A stretch of DNA of 64,000 nucleotides from Dicaeum eximium (GCA_013396995.1 VWZP01008117.1:1-64000); one strand, 5' to 3'; positions 14,576-29,005 are shown, numbered from the stretch's first letter. Numbers and translations: made by a program. The notes: generated by a model not told the origin, from the letters alone.

Positions 14576-15577
14576 CACTTATCTCTGTTAAAAATTCTTT
14601 TTGGATTTTCTTCTACATTATTTCAGCAAATGCACTTTTTGGCACAGATTCTTCCAAGAGAATACAATTTAAGCAAATGTTGGAGAATATTGACTAACAG
14701 TGAATTCCAGATGAGAAATTGTGAAAAATCAGATGTAATGCCTGATACAACGTTTTTCAATCACATAAACAGTCAGATGAAGTCATTCAGTTAAGTTCTA
14801 GTAATTTAATGCTCAGTTATATGTTGATAATCTTTGCGAATAAGGATTATTTCTTTTTTTAAAAAAAATTTGTATTACTGAAGTAAATTAAAGCCACTTT
14901 TGTGTTCTGAGATTCTATTTTCATAGGCCCTTAAGAGAAAATATTTTACATAATAGTATCAACTACAAAATAGGCTAAGTAAATAGATACATAAATATAG
15001 ACAACACGTAGGTGCTTTTTCATCAAATATTGTATTGCTGCAAAGTATTTCTTATTAAAACTCATGTTGTTCAGTATCTTCAGTGTCCTTCTGTCACTTG
15101 TGATTTCTCATTTTTTCAGACAGAATCTTTTCATTGCCAAGAATATATTTGAAAAGTTGAAGAACAAAAAGATTGGGTAATTTGTCTGAGTTTATTATTA
15201 TTTTACTTAGAGATGATCTGACATAATTCTTACTGCTTTTGATAAAGGTAAATTGCTTACTTTCAGTTTTGAATTTGTCAGGCATTGTGGGTTTTTAATT
15301 GTTTAAATTAAAAACAATTGTGTGTTGCAGAATTTTACTTTTAGACATTTTTCTCACAATTGAATTTTTGAAATTACACATTCTATCACCGAGTACAATG
15401 GATTACATTCATCTTTTCATTTAAATTAATCAAAAGATTTCTTTGGCTTGCACATATAGTTGGTTAATTGTGTGACACAATTCCATTTTTCTCTGCTGAT
15501 AGATCCACTTGAAAAAGAAAAAAGAAAAAAAGGCATATGGATTTAGGTTCCATTTAGTTGTTTGCTTTTTTCATTCA

Positions 15578-15602
15578 CAAGTCTGTATAGTATACAGACT
15601 TG
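15578..15602. repeat. 25-bp palindrome
   Basis: Two perfect 12-bp arms (CAAGTCTGTATA and TATACAGACTTG) surround a single G. It lies in unique AT-rich DNA and no function is assigned. Confidence 0.9.
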
Positions 15603-16016
15603 AACACAGTTAGGAAAGCAGATGTTGATCAAAGATTTCCACACAGTTTCACATGTATCTGAACACAGATTAGTGTTAATCCTCGTGGGTGCACTGCCTT
15701 ATACTCTTGTCCTTACAAGCTTGAGAGAAACAAACAGTCAGGTAATGAAGCTGCAGCTTAAACTTAAGGCTAATGGGCTTTATGGAGTGAATTAAAGTTA
15801 AATTATTTACTAACACAATGGAAACCACATAAAATGCCAAATTGCCAAAACAGAAGCTGGGTGGGAATGTTTTTACTTTTAAAATCCGTATTAGCCATAA
15901 GGTGGCAGTGTGGCAACTATTTTTAACTGAATTGGGAAAAAAGAGAACTGAAACTGTTAGTATAATTTTCAAGGTATAAAAAAAGTAACACAGCAACAGT
16001 ATCGGTGTTTGGGAGA

Positions 16017-16118
16017 TTTTTTCTTGCCTTGCCTTGCCTTTTTCTTGTCTCTTTCTTGCCTTTCCTTCTTCCTTCTTCTTTCCCCTCTTTTTCTTTTTTT
16101 ATTCCTTTTTTTTTCTTT
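16017..16118. repeat. Pyrimidine-rich C/T tract
   Basis: About 100 bases of nearly pure C and T with CTTGC pentamer repeats at the start and TTCCTTCTT motifs later. It is a simple-sequence region that may be length-variable between individuals. Confidence 0.8.
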
Positions 16119-17937
16119 AAATTTGTATACCTGAAACAACTTAGCTGGCTGAAAGACAGAAATTCCTAGGAGTGAAATCTCATTTGCTAATACCTGACTT
16201 CTGGCAAGCTATAGTGGAAATATGTAAAAAATATTTAGATATATAGTCTACAAAATATTAATCTGATTCAGGATGAGACATTTAAATATGTTTTTGTACA
16301 CATTCCTTAATGGAAGTTCATGCTTTTCTTAGAGAGATAACAGTTCATTAAAACATTAGGACAGCAACTGTGTGCACATGCATATAGTCACATAGATACA
16401 CTCACACATGAAAAATATTCCAAAAATAAAATACATTCAAGCAAACTGAACTTGTAAATTCACAAACACCATGCCTCTGCTTTCTTTCTCCTATATTCCC
16501 TAAACATCTTTGCTAGGTAAACACTGAAGATTAGACAAAAGACAGCTGGGAATGTATCATGGATTCTTTACTGGTTTGAAGTATGTATCATCCCAGAAAC
16601 TTCTAAGAAAAAAAAATCTTGTAAAAATATTAAGTATATCACCAAAATACATATGAAGGGGAACTCCATCCCTGTTTTACTCAGATGTTTTCAGTAGGTT
16701 TGATCTCATTTCTGCAGTAGAAGCACACATTATAGAAAGCATTTGGCCATTCCCAGTTAATTCTGAGCATGCAGATGGATAATAAAAAATCTGGATCAAT
16801 ACCAAATGTGCAATTGAGATACAGACCATGTAGTAATTTCAAGCTCTTTCCTTCTAAAAAATATTTTCTATAAAGGCATGCCTTTCAAAGATCATAGAAT
16901 TCAACACAGAAAAATCTCTTAATTTAAAGCTAAATTCAAACATATTAATTGAAAATAAAGAGAAAGAGAAAGAAAAAGAGGGAGGAATTTAATGTTCAGA
17001 ATTGAATGGGGTTTTTTTCATAATCTAAAACACATTAGTAATAATCACTGACTTTACTTTTTAAGTGAAATTGTCATGCTTAAATCCAAGTTCCTGTCCC
17101 ACATTTGCAGTGAATTTTTGCTTTTTATTCTTTGGATTAGCAGTTTTCTTGGAAAAGCAAATAAAACCAGACATTTGACTGTATTTAAGCACTTTACTGA
17201 AACTTGATAAAAGCCAGCGGAATAGAATTTTATTTTGTTCCACAAGGCTCCTAAAAATTTGTCATTTCTTCGGAATTTCTTGTCATTTATATGGAGTTTT
17301 TTTCTAATTGCTAACATAAAACTGTAAGTATTTGCAAGCATACAAACTTTGCAGTTACCTTAAAGAACAAAAGAAAAAAAGAAAAAACAAAACAAGCAAC
17401 TAAAAAAAGGAAACAAAAAATTCACGTGCTACTAGAGGAAAAATTACAGAAAGTGCACATTCCCAAGGATGTATTAATGTTGTCTTAAACTCTTAGAGTG
17501 ATAAATTTTTATCTGACATGTGTTAGAAGAAAGACATCTAGATGTTTCACCTACAGAATACTGCTACGGTTTTAGTAAATAAAAATTACTTGTTTCATCC
17601 ACTAAGTGGTAAGCAGAACATTTTTGGTACTACTTAGGTATCAGTAAAGCAGCTCAGGGGAAAAAAATTTAAAATGAGATTAAGAAGCACCAACTATTCC
17701 ATCTCTCAACTCCAGCAAAAAAAAAAAAAAAACAAACTCAAAACCAACCAACCAAGTAAACAGCTGCCTTTTCGCACATTTAGCATTAGAATAGACGAGA
17801 AATACATTCAATCAAAAAAGAAGAATATAAGTCACCAGGAATGCAGTGTTGCATAAGCTACTCAGTGCTTTAGGTGTCTGAATAAACTGTTGAAAAATAG
17901 ACCATTTTAGTCTTATATTTGTACCAGAGTTTTTTCA

Positions 17938-18580
17938 CTGGAGCACATCACAACACGGCTGAGCCCCTCTGAAAAGATCATGGTACCTGGGGGAATGGGT
18001 TCATGGGGAAAATGCTTCCCAAAAAAAGGCAAAAATGCTGTGCAGTCAGAGGGGGAAAGGTAACGGGAGACATCAGGGTGAATATTAAGAACAGAGAGGG
18101 AAAGGGAGAAGCTACTCCAGGTGCCACCACAGGTACTTCCCTGTAGTCAGTGCAGAGATGCACACAGTGGAGCAGAGAAAAAGAGGAAGATGTACCAAAG
18201 ACGAATCACTGTGTCCTGACCACACCTCCTGCCCTCAAACATTCCAACACATTGCCCAGGGCACCTAGAGGAACCAGGAATAAAAACTGAAGTTTAGCCT
18301 GAGAGAAGGATGATGAAAGCTGTTGTTTTTAGTATTTGTATTTGTTTCTCACTACTTTAATCTATTTTAATGGGCAATAAATTAAACTTGTTGTCCCCCA
18401 AACCAAGTCTCTTTTGTCAATAAGAGTAATTAGTGAGTGATCTTCCTGCCTTTTCCTTGACTTATGGGCTTTTTTCATCTTATTTCCTTCTCCTGAGGAG
18501 AGGAAAGGGAGGGATGGTAAATGAGCAGCTGGGCAGACTTTGACTATTTGCCAAGGCTTAACATCCCAAACATCACATCA
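17938..18580 (+). mobile_element. Avian retroviral LTR (solo or truncated)
   Basis: I recognise this as a widespread avian LTR family. Ordered blocks include GATCATGGTACCTGG, GGGAGACATCAGGGTGA, TTTGTTTCTCACTACTTTAAT, and GTAATTAGTGAGTGATCTTCC followed by CTTATTTCCTTCTCC. A polyadenylation signal AATAAA sits at 18376-18381, about two thirds of the way along, as expected for the end of the R region. The likely 3' end is the ...CATCACA sequence near 18577. I could not find a clean target-site duplication, so both ends are approximate. No internal retroviral sequence accompanies it. Assignment to an ERVL-type family is from memory of related copies. Confidence 0.75.
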
Positions 18581-21500
18581 GGCATCTCAAATAATGTCTA
18601 AAACTGTCACTACTGTCTGGTCCATTTGCTTTCACAATTTTTTATCAGTTCAAGCCTGTCTTTTGCCTCTCTTTCTTCATTATAGGTAAAGGCATGTGTC
18701 GCAGGTCCTTGTTCAATATGACCTATTTAAGCAGCACTGTGGCATCCTCTAAGTCTATATAGGAACATAATATTTCTCAGTCATTTTTTGCTTCAAGTTG
18801 ATGCACCTTTTTCTCCCATATCATCCACATCTCTTGCTATCTTCTATATTCCTTATATGATGTCAGATCTTTCCTCATTTATCTTCTGTTTTGTAACACC
18901 TCATTTAGAAGCTCACTTTCCCACTGACAAACTATGCTACCTCTACAAAAAAGAAAGAATGAGGCAAGTATCATTATGTAAAAGAAAGTTATGGGGGCTG
19001 GGTGGGGGGAAGGAAGAACAAAACTGAGTTTTCTTGCAAGGGTTCACAAGAGAATTGAACTGCAGTGAACAATGCTACTTTCTTTGGCCTAGCTTTGGGG
19101 ATCTTTTGTGCTTAAGCTCTTACAGATTCAGCTTCGAAAGTTCTGTTCTCCCTCTGTGGATTCCTAGGCACCCTGTTGATATTCCTCTTTCCATGTCAGC
19201 CAAAGCTAAAAGAAAACACTGTTTGCAAGAGTATTTTTTGCTTTCTCACATCACAGAAGACATATGAGCCTAAAGCACAAGACTTTATCTTACAGCGCCA
19301 TGTGTTTTGGGGACAAGAATATCTCAGAACATAGAGATTATAGGTGAAGAGTGGGCCACGACAAAAACAATAAAACAGAAAAGTTTCCAGGATGTGATCT
19401 TTCACTTTTTTCTGTTTTGTTGATTCAGCACATTAGTAGTGAAATAAATCTGTTTCCTCAGCTATTGTCACATGGACAAGAAAAATTCTGATGTGTGAAG
19501 CCTCTCCAGACTTTCCAGTCTGGATTTCATGCCACTGATTTTGTTTAAACTATATAAGATATTAATAAAGCTGAGAACCATAAGCTAGACCCCATCTCTT
19601 CTTGATATTACACACTTGTCTTACAAACAAGAGCATTTTTAAAACATAGCATAAGAAAACAAGCAAAAAAATCTCAGTCTTAGTGTGTTGAAGAAAGGAA
19701 TAGGAATAAGAAAATACATGAGTTTGAATAATGGTCTCAGACTATTTCTATTGTTTTCAGAAAAGGTATACTTCCTTTCAGACCCCTTGCTGGCCTTTCT
19801 TCTTGTCTTCCTAGTTAAGAAGAAAGAAAGAAACTCCTAGTGAATAATTTAGTAGTCTGTGGAGAGTTACTCAGTGTTCATCTACCAAAATACAGCATGG
19901 AGAGAACTAGCCCTATGCAAGCCCAATTAGCTTCTTGCTCTTTGCAAGTTATTCAGCCCTGAGTATGCTATTTGCCAATCACCAATAAACCATGTAAACA
20001 TTTGGGGTTCTATGTTCATAGTATGGCAGACTTAAAATATCCTAGGCTATTTAATGATCAGCCATTAATTTACTCTGTATTCTTTTCTCCTTCCCTCTGG
20101 TCCTAGGTCTTTGTTTCTGCAAAACACAATTGTTTTAAGAAACCTTAGCTCTAGTTGACTTTCAAATATGTGAGAAAAATTTGACAACCATTTCCAACTC
20201 AGATTCTTCATCACATCTCCAGTCATGGAAAAAAATTTGAAACATATGCAAGGAAGAGTGCAGATCTCCACATTCCCAGGAATTATTATGCCCTTTCCAG
20301 TGCATGAAGAATGTCTCTTACTGTTTTTTGCAGGAAAGCTCTTCTACTCAATTTTCAATCCCAGGGTTGATTCAAGAAAAAATCTAACCACACACACATT
20401 TTTGTCTAAGTCAATCTTTAAGAAGCCTTCTAAGCTGCCAATTAATAACTGCTATTTGCCAGGCCCTATTTTCATTGCTGCAAGATGGGGCACACAAATG
20501 TATTTCTCCCCTAAGGGAGATATTTAGTAAGTATTTCTGTGGAGTAACTATGAGTTCTTAATTAGCATTTCAGAAAGTGAAATACAAATATCAAGAATGG
20601 CAAAAATTTCTCCTAGCAACATCAACAGGAGAAAAACCTATCTGCAAAGAAAGAGGAAAGAGAGATGCCTTAGAATAATTGATAGCAGATCTGAAGGCTG
20701 TTATATATTAAAAACTCCTTAGTGAATCTGAACCATGCTAGTCCAAAAATGTGAACTACCTCTCACTGTCCAAAAATGTGAAGATGCTATGAATCTTTAC
20801 CAGGAAGGCACTCATTTAATTCTGCAAACTACTGATGTATCAAAGTGACAGCTCTCAACCTCAATAAATGAATTGCAGAAAGTGCTTCAAAAGTTTAAAA
20901 GATTTTTATTAGTTTGGTATTTTTACATATTATTTTCTCTGTGTTGAAAGGGTATATATAAAATGCAAGAAAAGAAACCAGTAAAAACCATCTTGACAAT
21001 TGCTTACTTTTATGATCAGGAGATCATAATATGCTTGAGTGGACTATGTGCTGTGAGCACGTTATCATCATCTGAGTTAATCACACTGAATTTTAATTTT
21101 GTTGTGGGGTGTTAATTTGGAATTTTATGGCCACCAAGCACATGTTTTGCCTGAGAAGACTTAACTGGATGATACTATTATTTAGCACATCATTTCCCAT
21201 GGGCAAATTAAGATTAAGTGTTTATCTCTGTGGAACCTTGAGAACCCAATAAACTACAGTGGGATCAGATAGAAGATAAGAGTAATATACAGTGAAGCAC
21301 ATTTTAGTTTCCTCAAATAAATAAATAAATTCTGATATTTAGATGGACTTTCAAGTTTGACAATGAACCAGTTAAACGTTTATGCAAGTACACTTATAGA
21401 GTGCAGCTATTAGCTCTATTCCTATGGTAATTCAATGCAATTTGGGATTTAGATGACGTTATATTTTAGAAAAATTAAAATGTTATCTTTATCTGATTCA

Positions 21501-22366
21501 TCAAAATTTAATTGTTTCAAGCAAGTTGATGAAAGGTATACTTTTGTGATTTTATGAACATTTTAATTGTCAAAGGAAGAAGCCATTAGTTATGAGAGCT
21601 GTATGAAAATCTGACACGAAAATTTTATGAAATACTTAAAAGTCTCAATAAAATAATTTACCCAGTATAATTTTTGCGTGTTAGTGGACGACTTCTATAT
21701 TTAAGCTCACTTACCAAAGAAAGAAGCTTTTCCAAGGCTAATTCCTAATGTTAGGAATTATCAAAACAGTCCCTTACCTCTTACTGTGATGAACACACTG
21801 ATCACTCACCATCCCTCATTAGTCTTCGTTGTCAATGACAAAGTCATTCTCTGCAATTTCTTTATTTTTGCTCCTAACATGTAGGAGAAAATACAGATGT
21901 AGGAATCAAATCATGTCTTGCCAAATCACCAAAAAATAGCAGTGTAAAATAACAAGTTTTAAAAAATAGTGAATTTTGAAGAAATCAGTATCTTTGCAAT
22001 GATAGATTTGTTATTTAAAAATGTTCTATGTTCCTTCCTTTAAATAATTACATGTATATTACCTTTCAAAAAATTTCTCTTACAGTCTGAAATTAATTTT
22101 AATAGTATAGTCTAAGAACCATCATCTTATTTACCATAAGTTTTAAAAGGTTCCCTCTTCTACTTCCCAAATATATATAAAAAAATTATTTCTTTTTTTT
22201 TTTTTAAATGGTATGTGGTGTTGATTTCTTGTGTGGGTACCTTTCGGAAAAAAAATTTTCATGTTCCATACTGATAAGGGCTGTTCTTGCTTGGTCTTTT
22301 TTGTGTTTTATTGATCTCTTCCACTGATTAAAATTAATTTTTAATCTCTATTACTAGGACACTGAA
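18581..22366. other. AT-rich gene-free stretch
   Basis: No gene or repeat family was recognised. A 22-bp palindrome (21739-21760) and a short direct repeat of GTCCAAAAATGTGAA around 20740-20785 are the only local structures noted. Confidence 0.5.
21739..21760. repeat. 22-bp palindrome
   Basis: Perfect 10-bp arms, TAATTCCTAA and TTAGGAATTA, are separated by TG. Confidence 0.9.
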
Positions 22367-23374
22367 GTGGATTAACCACACAACAGTTCACCAACTCCCA
22401 CCCAGTTAGTTAGCGGGGAGAGTCAAAACAAGGAGCTCTATCCCACCTCTCTTCAGCTGGACAGCAGAGAGAAAATAAAATGAAAGAAGAGCTCGTGGTT
22501 CAAAATAAGGGCAGGGAGATCACATGGCAAGCACCATTATGAGAAAAACAGACTCAGCTCAAGGAAATTAATTTCTTACCAATCAAAGCAGAGTAAGTGA
22601 ACGAGAAATAAAACTAAATCTTAAAAATGCCTTCCACTCACCCTTTTCTTCTTCCCAGACTCAACCCTATTCCCAAATTTTCTACCTCCTCCTTGCCAGT
22701 GGTGCAGGAATGGAGGTTGCAGTCAGTTCATCACTGTCTCCTCCTCACACTCTTCCCCTGGTCCAGTGTGGGGTCTCTCCTGTGGGAGACAATCTCCCCC
22801 AATTTTCTGCAATATGAGTCCTTCCCACAGACCTCATTTCTTCATTAACTGCTCCAACATGGATCCTTTTCCCAAGGTCATAAATTTTGCCAGCAAACCT
22901 ACTTAAGCACAAAATCCTATCTCCATGAATCCATAGGTCCTCCCAGGAGCATGCTCTGGCACGAATTTCCCACTTTCTGGGCATGCAGGTGCAGCAGGTG
23001 AACCTCTGCTTCTGTGGACCGCCATGGGCTGCTGTGGCAAGGCTGCTGCAGGGGTATCTCTTCTCCAGTGCCTGGGGCACATTTTCTCCCTTCTTTCTAC
23101 TAATCTTGGGGTTTGCAGAGCTCTTTCCTTCACGTATTCTCACTCACTTCTCTGGTTGCAATTGCCCCAGTGCAGCAGCACTTCTCCCCTTCTCAAGCCT
23201 GTTTTCCCAGCAGCACTACTGCTGTCCCTATGGGCTCGGCTCTGACCGGCTCCAGGTTCATCTTGGAGCTCAGTGGCACTGGATCCAGTAGACATTGGAG
23301 AAGCTTCTTGCAGCTTCTCAGAGAAACCACTCCTGTAGCTCTCTGCTTCCAAAAACTTGTCTTGAAAACCCAGT
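22367..23374. mobile_element. About 1 kb avian interspersed repeat, LTR-like
   Basis: The whole stretch matches, in order, a repeat common in neoavian genomes. It starts with GGATTAACCACACAACAG and continues through CCAATCAAAGCAGAGTAAG and AATAAAACTAAATCTTAAAA. The GC-rich part has GTGGTGCAGGAATGG, GGAGACAATC, CCATGGGCTGC and CTCTTCTCCAGTGCC, and the repeat ends near CTTGAAAACCCA. It is GC-rich against its AT-rich surroundings, which produces several overlapping open frames on both strands (up to 132 codons); these are not genes. I believe it is an ERV LTR family, but the class, orientation and exact ends need a repeat-library comparison. Confidence 0.7.
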
Positions 23375-25499
23375 GATGATGATGTTATTAGTAATTATTG
23401 TCATTATATTATCATCATTGTTAGTATGAAAAGTAGGGAGACAAGAATAAAACCTAATAAAAATGAACACTGCACATTACAGCTTATTTCAGCTTATTAC
23501 TACTGGCAATTCCCAGCTTATTCTCAAGAAAGGATCAGCTGTTCCTGGTCACATATATACTATACATGACATTCTGTGGCATGGAATAGTCCTTTGGCCA
23601 GTGTGGATCATCTGTCCTGGCCATGCTCCATCCAAGATTCCTGTAGAGCTCCTCAGTGGCAGAAAATATGACACAAAGAAATCTTTGAGTTAGGATAAAC
23701 AGAACTTACAAATAACCAAAACATTAGTATGTTATCAACATTCTCTTACTAAATCAAAAACACAGTACTGCACCAGCTACGAGGAAAAAAAATTAACTCA
23801 ATCCCAGCTTATGAAAAATATATAGCCTATTAGAAGTGGATTTAGCAACAGCGCTAACATGCAAATTGGTTGTGAAAATTCTTAAGTTAAAATAAGTAAA
23901 ACTAACATTAGTTTTGATGATTATATGGCAATTCTGTAAGCTCCATAACTGATAATTTTTTGTACATTTTTGAAAATAATTTAGCAGCAAATACAAAATA
24001 CAAGTTGTGGAATAAATAACTTTTCTTTTTTAAAACTCCATACTATTAAAAATATGCTCCAAAAATGATCTTATGTACATTTTCTTGATATCCAGCATTT
24101 CTGTGAGCAGTATTTTACTTGTGTATCTCAGTGGTGAGCTTTGGCAGGAAGGAGAAAAAGAATTTCCTAGTGGTTGAGAATGCTTTAGTGTATCAGAAGC
24201 CCTACTTTGTATGATTTGCTAACCGTAAGACAGCTGTAATGAAGAGAAAATATATCAGTGTAATAACTTGACAGCCACATTTATCTATAAAAAGGGTTGT
24301 TTCATATCAGATCCCACCTTCGGCTCTATGAAAATGTGCTATGATAGAAAGAATTCAAACACCAGGAGTGAAATCTCCAGAACACTTTCTTTTTTTGTTA
24401 GGTATCCAGCTAATACACAGTTCTGTATCATTTTCCAGTTGGATAGTCACAAATCTTGTGGAGTAGCAGGATCACTGGAACCAGGGAACATTTTGTTTTC
24501 TTCAACTTTTATAAACATTTAGACAGACCCAAGAAGAGCAGTGTAATCTTTAAATAGCCAAATTAATATGTACATTAACACATCTCTAAGTAAAGATAAT
24601 GTTTATAATATTATCAAAATCATGCTGACCCAAACCAAATCAGCTGAAGGTTATTTACTGATGAAATGATGATTTGATAAAGAATACAGATACCAAACAT
24701 GTTTTAATTTAAATTAATAAATAATAGATAATATAAACACCATCTGGCTGTCTGGAAACATGATTGCCAGGTAAACAAATATTTTTATTTTCAAGAATAG
24801 CTGCATATAGAATGATGGTTCTTCACTCTGAAACTTTCCTTTTAACAGAAAAGGAAGTTTGTCATTTTTTGTTCTTTTGTATGTAATATATTCTTTTTCC
24901 CCCCAATGATTATAGACATAGATTATTTGTGAAATTTCATGAAACTTTGAAGAGACTAGACTATTGATAATTAATATAAAAAAATGAAATATAACCTTTG
25001 TCATATTGAGATACCTTTGAAAGATACAAAATTGGACAATTTTAACTAACTTGTACAACCTGAAATTAAAACAGAGAAAACAAAACTAAAACAAATCCAA
25101 AAACATAGTAATTTTTTAAAACCTGAATATGTCATGTTCAATAATCTGAAATGTTAGTGTCTCTTTAGTCATTGTCCTTAAGATCTTAAGGGTGTTTTAA
25201 TTATTGTATTTTTTTTAATAATCAGATTTATACAATCCTTTTGTGCAGAAAAAACAAATCCTTTTAGTCAAATACTTTTCCTAGACTGAGTGCAAATTAC
25301 TACATGACTGAAAAATTTATGACATTATTATCACTATTCTTTTAGGAAGTTTGTTTTCAGTCCCCTTTTGGATAATTTTTTCACCTCTGTTGCTTGATCT
25401 TTTAACAGCCTTTCTGATCCAATACTAATGCAAATTACATTGTCATGTTTTGTGACTTTTCCGCACTTATCACTCAGCTATAGCCTAGATTCACAGATA

Positions 25500-25529
25500 T
25501 TTATTTTTATTTTTATTTTTTATTTTTAA
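25500..25529. repeat. ATTTT microsatellite
   Basis: About five units of TTATTT or TATTTTT, slightly irregular. Confidence 0.8.
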
Positions 25530-28500
25530 TCACTAATGGATTTGCAGCTAACCTATGGCTTCAGCCATGGAAAGTTGCCTTCAGTATCATTGATGTATGC
25601 ATTATGCTGATAAGTACCACGGTTCATTTTCCTCTTGGGTAAGCACAGTTAAAAAAGAAAGGTGGGGGGGAGAGAAAGAGAGAAACTCTCAGACTAATAA
25701 TTACCTTAGCCTGAGACAAGGATGGCAAAACACACTAGATTGCTTTCTAACATTCAGTTGTGTGTAATAAAATATGGCTGCTTCAGGACAAAAAATGTGT
25801 GATAGCTTCTGTCATTTTAGTGTTATTTCACTGAATTCCTCAACACTGCATTTCATTCAACATTATCTATGTGGTAATGTTTTAATTAAAGGGCAAGTCT
25901 TGGCCAAATGATGAATTCTTTCCTGACATCAAAAGGACTGTCACTTGTATTGTCAGTGTCATCATTTTATATTACATTTTAATTTGTTAGTTCATCAATG
26001 TGAACTGAGTGTCCTAATATGTAAAGAATAATTCGTCATGATTCAGTGATCTAACAAGGCTTGTTGAAAGGTGAATAGTAAAAATAAAGAAGATTTCAAC
26101 CTTATGGAACCTATTATGAAATTAATTATATATACAAGAGTATGTGTATCATATAGGACAGGAACTACTGTTCTTCTGATATATATTTTGCTTTATCACA
26201 TAAGATCTGAAAAGGAAAAAATTACACACAAGTATTTAATTCCTTGCTAGAGAGACTTTAATGCAGCTATGGTGGTTGGTGCTGTACAGCATGTAAATAG
26301 TTTCTGATTTTATTTTGAATGGATTATGAAGATCTAAGGCAGACCTGGACAGATCAGTTAATAAACTCAGAAATCGTGTATATCTCACACTTCTCCAAGA
26401 AATATCTGGTTGCATGTCTACAAGTTTAAATAGTTTCTGTCTTTAGTATCCTATAATTCCTTTAGAGTTAAAAAGCAAAAAAGAGAAATGCATCCACCAA
26501 AGTGGAGAAACATACTGATAGGTGGCTGATTAAAACTAAGATATTTTAATGTATTTACATTTCTTTTACCATAATTTAGTGTTAAGAAAATGACAGCTAA
26601 CGTTTTCTTATCTTGATAAAAATTCATTTAGGTCTCTCTAAAAAGCCACGTGTTGTTGATGGTTTGCTGTATTAAATATTTGCTATATCACATCATCTGT
26701 TGACATCACAAACATGTCACAGATAGTTTTACAGCTTGCTTCATACACAGATGTTTTCAAAAGTGTATACAACTGAGCAATTCAGAAATAATAGCATTCT
26801 AGAAATATTATTTACTCAAGCAACTATATCTTGGAATTAATATGTCCTCTACTTGCCTTTCATTTTTATTTGCATCATCCACAAATATAAAGTTGTCTTT
26901 GTTTGCTTTAAGATTTACAACTAAAGTGGGTTACAGTAAAACTCTGTTTTAAAATTACCACATTTACACTGTTATTAGAGTTTGAACCAGGCTTTTGAAG
27001 TGAATCTCCTTTTTCCACTGACCAGAGTTCAGTTTACTTAGTGTCCTAGGACTACAAAAAAGATGCCTTCTGGATGAAACTGAGGTGAAATATCTTCTTC
27101 AGAAGTGCACAAAATATAATACAACTGTTAGTGAGCATTAAATATTGAATGACAGATAGGAGCTAATTTCAGTTAAAAGCCTTGAACCATGAAAAATTTG
27201 GATGCTGAGTCCTAGCACAGGCTGAGGACTACCTCAGTGTTTTACCACATGGCTCTTAATATGCTTTTGTTGTACCAGTTTTCAGCGACTTTGAATTTTA
27301 TATGTTGAAATCTGACTCTAGAATATATGAATACTTCTTATACCTGGTCTGCATATTTGTGTGGAAAGCTAAGCAGTGAAATTCATGAACACTACACCAA
27401 GAAACTACCTATAACTGGACTATAATGATAAGAATAAATGTGGTTTTACACTGGATTTTCTCTGATGTTTTGATGTCTTTCCAACTGATGTAGATCAGTA
27501 TCTTCAGTTTTTTGCTTTGAGCTTTCTCCCAAAAATTCCTGAGATGTTTCTCCTAGTCATGGTAATTTTTTTTTAATAATAACAGCCAGCAATGACAATT
27601 GCACTTCCGTGCCATTCCAGCTATATCTAGGTAGGGAATATTCATTCCTGATACAACAAAGCTGTCCCAATTCTCTCTGACTTCTAATTAAACTTGTAAG
27701 ACTATCTAATTTGTTTTCAGTGGGAGAGAAAAAAGATGTTGATTACTGTGGACTGAGGTTCTGCTCAGTCTTACCTATACAAACTGTCCCATTTTGCACA
27801 GAATTTTAACAGCAACAAAAAGCACAGCTGTCCTTTTGGGTCTTGTAAGTTGTGTTCTGCATCAGTTATGAACTCAAAGTCAGTCTGCTGGCTCAGAAAC
27901 ATCTCTCTTAAAGAGTAGTTTTACAAAATGATATAGCATGAAAAGCAAGCATTGGATAGAAGATTATCCTTTCCTTGCAACAAGAGGCTATTATGCTGTG
28001 TGTGGGAGAGAGCATTTTTGAAAGCCTTTTTGTTCCTTTGTCATTTACTCATATTACTACTTAAATGTTTGTTGAAGCAAGCTTTTTTAGTCAGCTCTTT
28101 ACTATATGTTTCTTCAAGTAAAAAAGTTTCTTAAGAGATTTTTTTAAAGTTCATTATTATAAAGAATTAATTATTTCATCTTCTTTAGGGGGTTCCTCTC
28201 TTTTCTTTGTATAAACTGTTTCAAACACAAAAAACTTCCTATCCCACTGATATTAGTGATGTCTCAAGATTCAGGTTGAGAAAAAACATCCCTTGGAAAT
28301 TATCAGGCTTCAGTCTACAATTCCACAGGAAGGAAAGCATTTGCAGCCAAGATATGGGGAAGAAAATTCCATTTCCTTTAGAGGACTGAGACTGTGGCTT
28401 CTGAGATACTTACTCAGAAAGAAATAACACTAAAACTAGAAGCAGAAAAGATAACTGGGCAGCAGGAAAAGCTTTTTAATGTTCTGTACATTGCCAGGAG

Positions 28501-28927
28501 AGTTTCAAATAGAGTTTTAAACTACCCGATGAGATAATTCCTGTCAAGTTACTCAGGGAAAATTGTAAATGTACATAAGCCAAAAAGATGCAATTGTAAA
28601 AAAGGGCCATGCTTTTGGTGATGAAGATATTACATAGTTACATAGCTTTTTTTTATTAAATTTGAGAGACTGGAGGAAGACACAAAACTTAACTGGTTAT
28701 GACTGGAAAGAAATGGCAGAGAAGAGAAGAATAAAAGTGAGGCTTTCAGTGATGGGGTTTTTTTTTGAGAGGACAAAGTCATGTAAACACATGCTTAGGA
28801 TGAATGTTTGAATTAGATGGAGTATCTCTACTTGTGCATGGCATATCTTCTACATATACAGAAAATGGTAAAACTAAAAGGAAGATGTTTGCATAAAGGG
28901 GGTGTTTGCATATTGCTTTTCTTCTCT

Positions 28928-28978
28928 GGCTGGTTGGTTGGTTGGCTTGGTTTGCTTGGCCTGGCTTGGCTTGTTTTG
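28928..28978. repeat. TTGG/TTGGC microsatellite-like tract
   Basis: GGCTGGTTGGTTGGTTGGC is followed by degenerate CTTGG units. It is a simple G/T-rich sequence. Confidence 0.75.
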
Positions 28979-29005
28979 GATATTTTTTGTAAGTTTTAGC
29001 ACTAA

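Larger units (their letters stand above)
13121..17937. other. AT-rich gene-free stretch with low-complexity tracts
   Basis: No gene was recognised. The stretch contains a G/T-rich tract at 14274-14426 with an A/C-rich counterpart at 14511-14575, a palindrome at 15578-15602, a pyrimidine-rich tract at 16017-16118, and A-rich tracts at about 17359-17420 and 17718-17750. Confidence 0.55.

Noticed and set aside
15676..15996. 106-codon open frame on the minus strand
   Set aside because: No splice signals, promoter or recognisable protein features were found. Its length is within chance for 64 kb, even though the DNA is AT-rich.
22745..23376. Overlapping open frames of 70-132 codons on both strands
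   Set aside because: They fall inside a GC-rich interspersed repeat recognised from other bird genomes, and multiple frames are open at once.
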